Shown here: positions 1-6,794 of the stretch, piece after piece | Layout of the letters: each line of letters starts with the position of its first letter | How positions within the stretch are numbered: position 1 is the first letter of the stretch | Source: VRUE01 sp963698085 | GTDB taxonomy: Bacteria > Actinomycetota > Thermoleophilia > Solirubrobacterales > 70-9 | Direction of reading: 5' to 3' | Assembly: GCA_963698085.1 (NCBI GenBank) | Contig: OY969122.1 | Coordinates: 1,488,001 to 1,552,000 of the forward strand | DNA: 64,000 bases | Made by a program: the position numbers and the translations under genes | Notes under the pieces: generated by a model | Told to the model about the DNA's origin: nothing | What the model saw: only the letters and a program-made list of their open reading frames with translations | Database searches by the model: none

Positions 1-711
1 GCTGTCCTGATCGGTGCCGAACCGTTCGACTGGGACCCGGTCTGGACCTGGACGGCGTGCGCGATGGTGGTGACCGCGGCGACCGTTCCGCTGGCGACCG
101 GCTGGCTGCTTTCCTCAGCCAGCGTCTGGCGACAGATGAAGAGGCTGAAAACGCGACAGCGGCAGAAAAACGCCCTCTGGATCGGTGTGGGCCTCGCCCT
201 GCTCGCCAACGGGGCACTGATCGTCCTCTGTGACGGGCCGGTCGACCGGGGCATCGTCGGTGGGGCGCTGGTGCTGCTGACGGTGGGGATGACCGCCCTG
301 GCCAACAACCGGATGGCGATGCCGATCGGCGAGGAACGTCGCTACATCGCCTTCTCGCTGCTGCTCGCCGCGATGACTTGTCTCTCACTCGGCTGCATCG
401 AGCTGCAGGCCGCGGTCGGCGGCTACAAGGACCTGCACGAATCGGCTGAGTACGCGGCGTTGCCGATTCTGGTGCTCTCGCTCTTCGCCGGCGAAGCCTT
501 CAGCAAGCTGGTCTCCGGGTTCGCACCAGAGCAGGACGAGATCCACGTATCGCCCCAGATCGGACGCGCCTTGCTGCGGGGTGAGGCGGTTCGCGAGCTG
601 GCGATCTTGAGGGAACGCGAAGACGAGGCGGCAAGGACGCAGAACGGCTTGCAGGCGGAGGATCAGGGAGCCGACCGCGCGAATGGGAATCCACACGAAA
701 GGGTACGGTAA
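1..711 (+). CDS. Membrane protein, 5' end outside the window
   Basis: The frame is open from base 1, ahead of the first ATG at 64, so the gene probably starts upstream and at least 236 codons of its C-terminal part are present. Four hydrophobic stretches suitable for membrane helices are visible (around WIGVGLALLANGAL, GGALVLLTVGMTAL, FSLLLAAMTCLSL and LPILVLSLFAGEAF). They are followed by a charged tail of about 65 residues rich in Glu, Arg and Asp that would be cytoplasmic or a docking tail. I do not recognise a family. The stop lies 7 bases before the next small gene, so the two are probably co-transcribed. Confidence 0.6.
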   Translation, partial: AVLIGAEPFDWDPVWTWTACAMVVTAATVPLATGWLLSSASVWRQMKRLKTRQRQKNALWIGVGLALLANGALIVLCDGPVDRGIVGGALVLLTVGMTALANNRMAMPIGEERRYIAFSLLLAAMTCLSLGCIELQAAVGGYKDLHESAEYAALPILVLSLFAGEAFSKLVSGFAPEQDEIHVSPQIGRALLRGEAVRELAILREREDEAARTQNGLQAEDQGADRANGNPHERVR

Positions 712-718
712 GGACGAC

Positions 719-910
719 ATGGAAATCGAACGTGACGTGACGATCGACGAAAGCGGTAACTCAGAGGCCGGGCTCTCCTCTGGTCCGCGCAACATGGACC
801 AGCTTCCCGCCTACACCGATGCCGAGGTCGACAAGGAGCTGGGCCCCGTGAGTCGGAAGATCGAGGATCTCTTTCGTGGCCCGGAGCACCGCGCGACACA
901 ACCCGCCTGA
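719..910 (+). CDS. Small acidic hypothetical protein (63 aa)
   Basis: Short acidic protein rich in Glu/Asp with no membrane segment and no recognised domain. An upstream in-frame ATG at 683 would overlap the preceding gene. I prefer the ATG at 719 because an AAGGA-type ribosome site sits just ahead of it and it leaves a 7-base spacing after the preceding stop, typical of an operon. The protein begins MEIERDVTIDESG and ends with a Lys/Arg-containing segment (SRKIEDLFRGPEHR). Its function is unknown; its position suggests it works with the membrane protein upstream. Confidence 0.5.
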   Translation: MEIERDVTIDESGNSEAGLSSGPRNMDQLPAYTDAEVDKELGPVSRKIEDLFRGPEHRATQPA

Positions 911-971
911 ACTGCGGCTGCCGGGCAGAAGCCTCCTCTAACCTGGAAGCTCACCGAGAGGAGGTCTGATC

Positions 972-2417
972 ATGGCGACGCAGGCGGTCCAGGCTGTCGA
1001 TCACAAGCTCCTCGCTGGCGGCGAGTGGATCGAGACCGGCGAGTGGGCCGAGGTCGAGAGTCCTTATGACGGGACCGTGGTCGGTCGGGTCGCACAGGGA
1101 GATGCCGCTCTCGTCGACCGCTGTGTGATTGCCGCGCGTGCCGCCTACGAGTCAGGTGGTTTTCCCCAGTTCGAGCGTGCCGCCGTCCTCGACCGCGCCG
1201 CCGAGTTGGCGGGCGAGCGGACCGACGACCTCGCCCTGACGATCGCCGCCGAGGCCGGCAAGCCGCTGAAGACGGCGCGGGTCGAGGCGGAACGCTGCGT
1301 CGACACCCTCACCTTCTCGGCGGTCGAGGCGCGTAAGCTCAGCGGCGGCACCGTGCCGATGGAGGCCTCGGCGGCGGGCGGCGGCAAGCTCGGCGTGATG
1401 ATGCGTGTCCCCTACGGCGTCGTCGGCGCGATCAGCCCCTTCAACTTCCCGCTCAACCTCGTCGCCCACAAGCTCGGCCCGGCGCTGGCCGCCGGCAACG
1501 CGGTCGTGCTCAAGCCCGCGGGGCAGACGCCGATCTCGGCTCTGAAGCTGGCCGCGATCCTGGTCGAGGCGGGCCTGCCGCAAGGTTGGCTCAGCGTTGT
1601 TCCCGGCCCGGGCTCGGAAGTCGGCAACGCGATCGTCGAGCACGACCTGACCGGGGCGCTCAGCTTCACCGGCTCGGCCAAGGTCGGCTGGGGCATCCGC
1701 AGCCGCGTCCCCCACAAGAAGGTCAACCTCGAGCTGGGCTCGAACGCGCCGCTGATCGTCCATGCCGACGGCGACTGGGAGGCGGCCGCCGACAAAACCA
1801 AGCTGCACGCCTTCTCGCACGCCGGCCAGAGCTGCATTTCGATCCAGCGCGTCCTCGTCCACGATGAGGTCGCCGACGCCTTCACCGAGCGCCTCGTTGC
1901 CAACACTCAGGCGCTGCGGGTCGGCGATCCGCTCGATCCCGAGACCGACGTCGGCCCGCTGATCTCGCCCGGCGACCGCGACCGCGTCAAGCAGTGGGTC
2001 GAGGAGGCGGTCGCCGCCGGGGCGGAGCTCTTGACAGGAGGAGAGCTGGTTGACGACGGGCGCTGCCTCGCCCCGACTTTGCTCGCCAACCCCCCACGCG
2101 AGGCCAAGGTCTGGCGCGAGGAGGTCTTCGGCCCAGTGGCGACGATCGACCGCTACTCCGACTTCGCCGAGGCGCTGCGGATGGCAAACGACTCCAAGTT
2201 CGGCCTCCAGGCCGGCGTCTTCACCCGCGACATGGGGCGCGGGCTGGAGGCGGCGGCGACGCTCGAATTCGGCGGCGTGCTGATCAACGAGGTGCCGACC
2301 TTCCGCGCCGACCAGATGCCATACGGCGGCGTCAAGGACTCCGGCAACACCCGCGAGGGCCCTGCCTACGCCGTGCTCGAGCTAACCGAGGAGCGCTTCG
2401 TCACTTTGCAGGGATAA
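972..2417 (+). CDS. NAD(P)-dependent aldehyde dehydrogenase
   Basis: Full-length (481 aa) member of the aldehyde dehydrogenase superfamily, which oxidises an aldehyde to a carboxylate (or acyl derivative) with NAD(P)+. Landmarks in order: the cofactor-binding stretch ending in FTGSAKVG near residue 235, the general-base Glu in LELGSNAP (about residue 254), the nucleophilic Cys in AGQSCIS (about residue 288), and the C-terminal EVFGPVA motif. The start is set by a strong GAGGAGG ribosome site seven bases upstream. The closest remembered relatives are succinate-semialdehyde, phosphonoacetaldehyde and non-phosphorylating glyceraldehyde-3-phosphate dehydrogenases, but the substrate cannot be fixed from sequence alone. 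It stands apart from the following cluster by 59 bases without a clear terminator. Confidence 0.93.
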   Translation: MATQAVQAVDHKLLAGGEWIETGEWAEVESPYDGTVVGRVAQGDAALVDRCVIAARAAYESGGFPQFERAAVLDRAAELAGERTDDLALTIAAEAGKPLKTARVEAERCVDTLTFSAVEARKLSGGTVPMEASAAGGGKLGVMMRVPYGVVGAISPFNFPLNLVAHKLGPALAAGNAVVLKPAGQTPISALKLAAILVEAGLPQGWLSVVPGPGSEVGNAIVEHDLTGALSFTGSAKVGWGIRSRVPHKKVNLELGSNAPLIVHADGDWEAAADKTKLHAFSHAGQSCISIQRVLVHDEVADAFTERLVANTQALRVGDPLDPETDVGPLISPGDRDRVKQWVEEAVAAGAELLTGGELVDDGRCLAPTLLANPPREAKVWREEVFGPVATIDRYSDFAEALRMANDSKFGLQAGVFTRDMGRGLEAAATLEFGGVLINEVPTFRADQMPYGGVKDSGNTREGPAYAVLELTEERFVTLQG

Positions 2418-2476
2418 GCGCAGTAGCGCGCTCATGCTGAAACTTATTCCAGTAATGAGCCGGTCCACTTGCCCTG

Positions 2477-3553
2477 ATGATCAGACCGAGGATCAAGCGA
2501 ACCACGGAGAAGATCGCTGTTCCCAACGGAGACCTGCTCCTCCTGCGGCCAAGTATGGGGGGCGGAGACATCTGTATCGAGCAGTCCAGCGAGGAGGATC
2601 GGCAGCTACTCGACGCCATTGACGGCAACCTAAGGCGAGGGGAGCTTGAGGAGCGCTTTGGCGAGGAGGCGGTCGACGACCTGCTCGTGCAACTAGAGGA
2701 GCTGAGTCTCCTCGAGGACGCAGCCGACGACAATCTCGTCCCCGAGGAGGTGACGCGGCGCTTTGACCGCCAGCTCCGCTACTTCAGCGACATCTCCACA
2801 GGTCCACCGCCTTCGCAGTGCCAGACGCAACTTGAAGACGCCCGCATCGTCATCCTCGGCGTCGGGGGCCTGGGCGGCTGCTCTGCCCTGTCACTCGCCG
2901 GCTGTGGCATCGGCGAGATGCTCTTGATCGACGGCGACCGGGTTGAGGAGAGCAACCTCAATCGACAGTACCTCTACACCGAGGCGGACATAGGCAAGTT
3001 GAAGGTCGATGCCGCCGTAGAGCGGTTGGGGGCTTTCAACTCGCGCATCCACCTCGAGACCCTGCCCGAGACCCTTGAAGGCGAAGAAGCGATCGCCGAG
3101 GTGATTGAGGGCTACGACCTCGTGGTCGACTCTGCCGACTGGCCGATCCACGAAGTCGAGCACTGGATCAACGGCGCCTGCTTCGCCGCCGAGATCCCCT
3201 ACATCGCGACCAGCCACTTCCCGCCGGTCGCCCGGGTCGGCCCTTTCTTCATCCCGGGCGTAACGGGGTGCTATGAGTGTCAGCTAACCGGGCTCAGGCG
3301 CACCTACCCGCTGCTCGACACGGTGATCGAGCAGCGGCGAGCAAGGCAGACCCGCAACGCCACGATGGGCCCGGCCTGCAATCTGATCGGCGGCCATGTC
3401 GGTCTCGACGTGATGCACCACCTGACCGGATTGAGGACGCCCTCGACCCAAGGCGTCGCCCACATCTACGACCTCTGCACGATGGATGTGACGCGCGAAG
3501 CGATCACCCCCGAGGCCGATTGCCCGGTTTGCGGGCACCTGCCCACCTCATGA
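2477..3553 (+). CDS. MccB-like peptide-adenylating enzyme (ThiF/E1 family with N-terminal RRE-like domain)
   Basis: 358 aa. Residues about 30-95 form a small winged-helix, RRE/PqqD-like domain (LLDAIDGNLRRGELEERFG...), followed by an E1/ThiF adenylation domain. The ATP loop GVGGLGG is near residue 129, NLNRQ near 160, and two zinc Cys pairs lie at about 265/268 (CYEC) and 349/352 (CPVC). The order, length and local wording (GPFFIPGVTGCYEC close to the stop-proximal CxxCG) match what I remember of E. coli MccB (about 350 aa), which adenylates the C-terminal Asn of the MccA peptide to make microcin C. Generic MoeB/ThiF enzymes lack the N-terminal clamp. Its last four bases overlap the methyltransferase start (ATGA), so translation is coupled. 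No precursor peptide is visible in the 59-base upstream gap. An alternative start at the Met near residue 27 is possible. Confidence 0.8.
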   Translation: MIRPRIKRTTEKIAVPNGDLLLLRPSMGGGDICIEQSSEEDRQLLDAIDGNLRRGELEERFGEEAVDDLLVQLEELSLLEDAADDNLVPEEVTRRFDRQLRYFSDISTGPPPSQCQTQLEDARIVILGVGGLGGCSALSLAGCGIGEMLLIDGDRVEESNLNRQYLYTEADIGKLKVDAAVERLGAFNSRIHLETLPETLEGEEAIAEVIEGYDLVVDSADWPIHEVEHWINGACFAAEIPYIATSHFPPVARVGPFFIPGVTGCYECQLTGLRRTYPLLDTVIEQRRARQTRNATMGPACNLIGGHVGLDVMHHLTGLRTPSTQGVAHIYDLCTMDVTREAITPEADCPVCGHLPTS

Positions 3554-4323
3554 CGATCGCGACCTGCGAGGCCGAGGCCACCTACGAGGCATTCGCGCCG
3601 CACTACGACGAGTTCACGGGGGGGCACCAATACGAGTGGTGGCTCGGCGAGCTCTTGAGCACACTCGAGCGCCACGGCCTGAGCGGCGACCGCCTGCTCG
3701 ACGTCGGCTGCGGGACTGGGAAAGCGTTCGCGCCGATGCTCGAGCGCGGTTGGAAGGTCACCGGCTGTGACATCTCACCAGCGATGCTGGAGCTGGCGCG
3801 GGCCAAGGTCGGGAAAGACGTACGCCTGTCGGTCGCCGATATGCGGGACCTGCCGCGCTTCGGCAAGTTCGATCTGATCTGGGCGCTGTATGACGCGCTC
3901 AACTACCTGCTGAACGGCGAGGAGCTGCAAAAGGCGCTTTGCGGAATGGCGGCCAATCTGGCTCCAGGCGGCCTGCTGACTTTCGACGTGCTCACCTTGC
4001 AGGGGTGTAGGACCTTTTTCACCGGTGAGCATGGGATGAAGCGTGACGGGCGACGGTTGACGTGGCGTGGAGAAGGGTCGCGAGATGCCGCGGCAGGCGG
4101 GATCTGCAAGGCCACCTTCGAAGTTGAAGCGGAAAGCGGCGCCATCGCCAGGCATCACCATCGGCAACGGCACTATTCCGAAGCAGAGATGCGGGCCGCG
4201 CTCAAGGCCGCGGGCCTCGAATGCGTTGCCCTCTACGGCATGACGACCGACGGCATCCTGCGACAACCTCTAGATGAATCAATTCACACGAAGGCGCAGT
4301 ACATCGCCGCCGTTGAGACTTAG
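3550..4323 (+). CDS. Class I SAM-dependent methyltransferase
   Basis: 257 aa. The Rossmann-type methyltransferase motif I is LLDVGCGTGK at about residues 47-56, followed by an acidic strand end (GCDIS) that binds SAM ribose. The motif II region is FDLIWALYDALNYL. The C-terminal half has the YSEAEMRAALKAAGLE segment typical of small-molecule methyltransferases. The ATG at 3550 overlaps the upstream stop as ATGA; the longer frame beginning at 3277 is only an upstream extension inside the MccB-like gene. Because it is translationally coupled to the adenylating enzyme, it most likely modifies the same peptide or nucleotide product (inference). A carboxymethyl- or methyl-transfer role like those in microcin C-type clusters is possible but not shown. 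It ends 6 bases from the convergent HD gene. Confidence 0.85.
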   Translation: MTIATCEAEATYEAFAPHYDEFTGGHQYEWWLGELLSTLERHGLSGDRLLDVGCGTGKAFAPMLERGWKVTGCDISPAMLELARAKVGKDVRLSVADMRDLPRFGKFDLIWALYDALNYLLNGEELQKALCGMAANLAPGGLLTFDVLTLQGCRTFFTGEHGMKRDGRRLTWRGEGSRDAAAGGICKATFEVEAESGAIARHHHRQRHYSEAEMRAALKAAGLECVALYGMTTDGILRQPLDESIHTKAQYIAAVET

Positions 4324-4329
4324 CGAGAG

Positions 4330-5094
4330 TTATGCGGGCGGATAGCTTTCACCCACGGTCAACGCCCGCTCGCTCTCAAGCGCGTCGAGAAAAAGCACCA
4401 TGAAGTCGTGCCGTCCTTCGGCAAACGTGCGACCAGCTTCGGTGAGCATCTTGTCTTTGAGGCGAAGCAGTGTCTCGTGAAAGTGATGGACTATCGAGGC
4501 AGTGGGGACTAGTTCGCCTTCGGTCCCGACCCCGGTGTATTCGAGCCAGATGGGTGTTCCACTCGCCCCTCCGAACATGAAGGCCCGGGCGACGCCAATG
4601 GCGCCTAAGGCATCGAGCCTGTTCGCGTCATGCAGAATTCGCCCCTCGACGTTTGCGTCAAGGGCGTCTCCTGACAACGAATCTTGGCCGGCGAACGCGA
4701 CGCAATCGCACACCTGGGAGACGAGTTCCGCCGGGAAATCGAGGGTCGCCAGCGTCTCTCCAATCAGATCGTCCACGGTCTCCGTGCCGGGACTATGCTC
4801 AAGAGCCCTGGTGCGTCGTTCGAGCACCTGTCGATAGTCGTGGACATAGGACGCCGCCGCCAGGATCATCGGGTCGCCCCCTTCCTCAAACTGCAGCCGT
4901 CTGGTGAGCCCATACACCCTGTCGAGATGTGCAACCTCCTCGGCGACTCGAAAGCCCTGGGAAGAACGGCCCGTACGGGCCCGCAGCTCCCCCATTAATG
5001 CCGTCATTGCTGATCCCCGTCGCCCAGCACCCCTACGGTAGGCGCGGAGTTTTTCGGCAAGCTGCCGGACGATGAGGTCCCGCTCAGCTTCCAT
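4330..5094 (-). CDS. HD-domain phosphohydrolase
   Basis: 254 aa cytoplasmic HD-superfamily metal-dependent phosphohydrolase. Metal-ligand candidates are His56 (HLDRV), the His85-Asp86 pair (YVHDY) and Asp156 in HDANRLDALGAIG, a layout like the YedJ/YpgQ group of nucleotide phosphohydrolases. The ATG at 5094 is chosen because it overlaps the stop of the upstream winged-helix gene (TGATG), giving translational coupling; the frame extends 33 bases further upstream but would then overlap that gene. It converges on the methyltransferase with only six bases between the stops. In this neighbourhood it could hydrolyse a nucleotide-linked product, but this is inference from context. Confidence 0.85.
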   Translation of the reverse strand: MEAERDLIVRQLAEKLRAYRRGAGRRGSAMTALMGELRARTGRSSQGFRVAEEVAHLDRVYGLTRRLQFEEGGDPMILAAASYVHDYRQVLERRTRALEHSPGTETVDDLIGETLATLDFPAELVSQVCDCVAFAGQDSLSGDALDANVEGRILHDANRLDALGAIGVARAFMFGGASGTPIWLEYTGVGTEGELVPTASIVHHFHETLLRLKDKMLTEAGRTFAEGRHDFMVLFLDALESERALTVGESYPPA

Positions 5095-5399
5095 CAGAAG
5101 CCCCTCTTTGGTAGCTCTGCGAGGCAATAGGGGGTATCAAGGCGATCGCGGCCGACGGGAGTCCCCGAGACTTCAATGGCCTTGAGCTTGGAAAGCCGTC
5201 TCAGGCGGGCGTGGATGCTCGGCGCGGAAATCTTGCCCTCGAAGAGCTCTACGAGATCGCGTTCAGAGAGAGCTTGATCGATCCAGGCAAAAGCTTCGAG
5301 AATCTGGACATCTAGCGGATGGACGAGTTGAACTGCCAGCATCGCCCACCGAGAGTCAGCGAGCTGGCCGTTGTCGTGCTCTAGGTCTGCCTCTGACAT
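5094..5399 (-). CDS. Small winged-helix transcriptional regulator
   Basis: 101 aa. The central segment VQILEAFAWIDQALSERDLVELF...SAPSIHARLRRLSKLKAIEV has the pattern of a winged helix-turn-helix (ArsR/MarR-like) and ends with a short wing and the word TPYCLAELP. The frame can be read from a TTG at 5459, but that would place a perfect hairpin (5421-5450) inside the coding sequence. The ATG at 5399 leaves the hairpin in the leader and is preferred, although no good ribosome site precedes it. Its stop overlaps the HD gene start, so it is the first gene of a two-gene unit and may regulate that unit itself (inference). Confidence 0.65.
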   Translation of the reverse strand: MSEADLEHDNGQLADSRWAMLAVQLVHPLDVQILEAFAWIDQALSERDLVELFEGKISAPSIHARLRRLSKLKAIEVSGTPVGRDRLDTPYCLAELPKRGF

Positions 5400-5420
5400 C
5401 GAATAGCTGGAACTTTGTGG

Positions 5421-5450
5421 TGCCCCGGCAGCCCAGTCGCTGCCGGGGCA
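5421..5450. promoter_or_regulatory. Perfect hairpin in leader of the winged-helix gene
   Basis: TGCCCCGGCA and its exact reverse complement TGCCGGGGCA are separated by 10 bases. It lies 21 bases upstream of the ATG at 5399 on the minus strand. No run of T follows on either strand, so it looks more like an operator or leader structure than a terminator. Confidence 0.5.
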
Positions 5451-5459
5451 CCTGCCCAA

Positions 5460-5867
5460 GCCCCTTGATATGGGAGGTCTGAGGGCTTTGGACGCTCAAT
5501 TCCTGAGTGCTGAACCTAGGATTAGCCATCGAGCCTCAGTTGCCTATAGCCATTTTTTAGGACTTTTCTGTTCCCATCTCTAGTAGCTCAAGAACCAGCT
5601 GAGCTTGGAGGGCGGGAGCGAAGACTGTCACCGCCGCTCCCACCCCGAGCTATCCCGCCTTATGGGTTGATACGACGGGCGCAGTGCAGCCGTGCGATTT
5701 GATCGTCAACGCTCTCACCTCCTTCCTCCGTTAACGCCGCTGGAAGTCTATGATAAAGAATATCCGATTAATAAACTTTATTCAAAAGAGGGACAATTTT
5801 TCCCGAAATCCCTGGATACCACCGGAAAGCCGCCGCTCAAACCAAGTAGAGTGCTCGCCTCGTACCT
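5460..5867. other. AT-richer intergenic region between divergent regulators
   Basis: About 400 bases without a convincing gene. The stretch near 5745-5800 (around AAAGAATATCCGATTAATAA) is markedly AT-rich for this genome and probably contains the promoters for the winged-helix/HD unit (minus) and the regulator at 5868 (plus). Open frames at 5692-5922 and 5750-5980 run into the downstream gene in other frames and have no ribosome site that I can see. The composition suggests acquired DNA. Confidence 0.4.
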
Positions 5868-6554
5868 ATGGACCACCGCTCCAAACCCGAATCCGAGAAG
5901 AGGCAGACGAGAAACCGCCTAAGCAGGCAATCCGCTGGTCGAAAGCCAGACAAAGGAGTGATCACGGGATTGCAAACTGAGCTCCGCACTCAGATCCTTG
6001 TGCTGCTCAGTGAACGGGCCGCATCTCGGCCCGAAATCGCCCGGGAACTCGGGGCAGACCCGGACCGCGTGAAGTATGAGCTGAAGGTCTTGCGGAAGCT
6101 CGAACTTATCGAGGAGGTGTGCCGGGAGCCAGTCCGCGGAACTACCCGGATCTTCTACAGAACGGTGAAAGTCACTCATCTGGATGTAGAGGAATGGGCG
6201 GGTGTCCCGGACGTAATAAAAGGGAGAATGCGGGGCCCCCTTTTCAGAGTTCTCGTCGATGATGCCAGGGCCGCCATTGAAGGAAACACCTTCGATTCGC
6301 TAGAGGCCGCCCACATGAGCTGGATGCCAATGCTTGTTGACGATCAAGGTTGGCGCGAAATTGTCGAGCTTCTTGACAACACGATGTACGAGGTCCTACG
6401 AGTCAGAACAGAAAGCAAGGAACGGCTACTTGGCGACGACGCCGAGGGACATTCGATCACGGTCTCGATGTTGGGCTACGGGTCTTACAACGAGAAGAGG
6501 AAAGTGGGTCCGGCCGCTGATCCGGATAGGCCAGAGGACGGCTCGGCCGATTGA
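5868..6554 (+). CDS. Helix-turn-helix transcriptional regulator
   Basis: 228 aa. Residues about 35-95 form a winged helix-turn-helix (LRTQILVLLSERAASRPEIARELG...VKYELKVLRKLELIEEV) of the ArsR-like kind found as one-domain regulators in Thermoleophilia. The remainder (WMPMLVDDQGWREIVELLDNTMYEVLRV) looks like an alpha-helical ligand or dimerisation domain without recognised family. The first ATG at 5868 is used; a GTG or TTG about 30 codons later would give a protein starting just before the HTH. It sits 240 bases ahead of the giant Rhs/NHL gene in the same direction and may control it (inference). Confidence 0.75.
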   Translation: MDHRSKPESEKRQTRNRLSRQSAGRKPDKGVITGLQTELRTQILVLLSERAASRPEIARELGADPDRVKYELKVLRKLELIEEVCREPVRGTTRIFYRTVKVTHLDVEEWAGVPDVIKGRMRGPLFRVLVDDARAAIEGNTFDSLEAAHMSWMPMLVDDQGWREIVELLDNTMYEVLRVRTESKERLLGDDAEGHSITVSMLGYGSYNEKRKVGPAADPDRPEDGSAD

Positions 6555-6794
6555 AGGAAGGACAGGCCCGAAGCGCTAACGGAAAGCGTTTGGTCGACAT
6601 GCGGCGGCGCCGGAGTCAGCGGTCTGTCACTTAAGGGCTCGCAATACAAAGTTTTTGGGGGAATTTTCTGCCGGCCGTTGCAAGACGCTAGTCGCGTATA
6701 GGGTCGCCCTGTTTCGACGCAGCTATTGCAAGGTGTGGAATCAAGACCACTGATAGCCAGTCGTATCTCGTCAATCAATTCAGGGGGTAGTCAG

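Noticed and set aside
2434..2622. Short plus-strand frame (62 codons, begins MLKLIPV) just ahead of the MccB-like gene as a possible precursor peptide
   Set aside because: Most of it lies inside the MccB-like coding region in another frame, it lacks a ribosome site, and it does not end in Asn or another expected modified residue.
3277..3549. N-terminal extension of the methyltransferase frame
   Set aside because: The extra 91 codons are Arg/Pro-rich shadow of the MccB-like gene; the ATGA overlap at 3550 is a better start.
5750..5980. 76-codon frame ending in Ile-Ala-Asn, considered as an MccA-type precursor
   Set aside because: It overlaps the regulator gene at 5868 in a different frame, is 1.4 kb from the adenylating gene across the convergent HD pair, and has no visible ribosome site.
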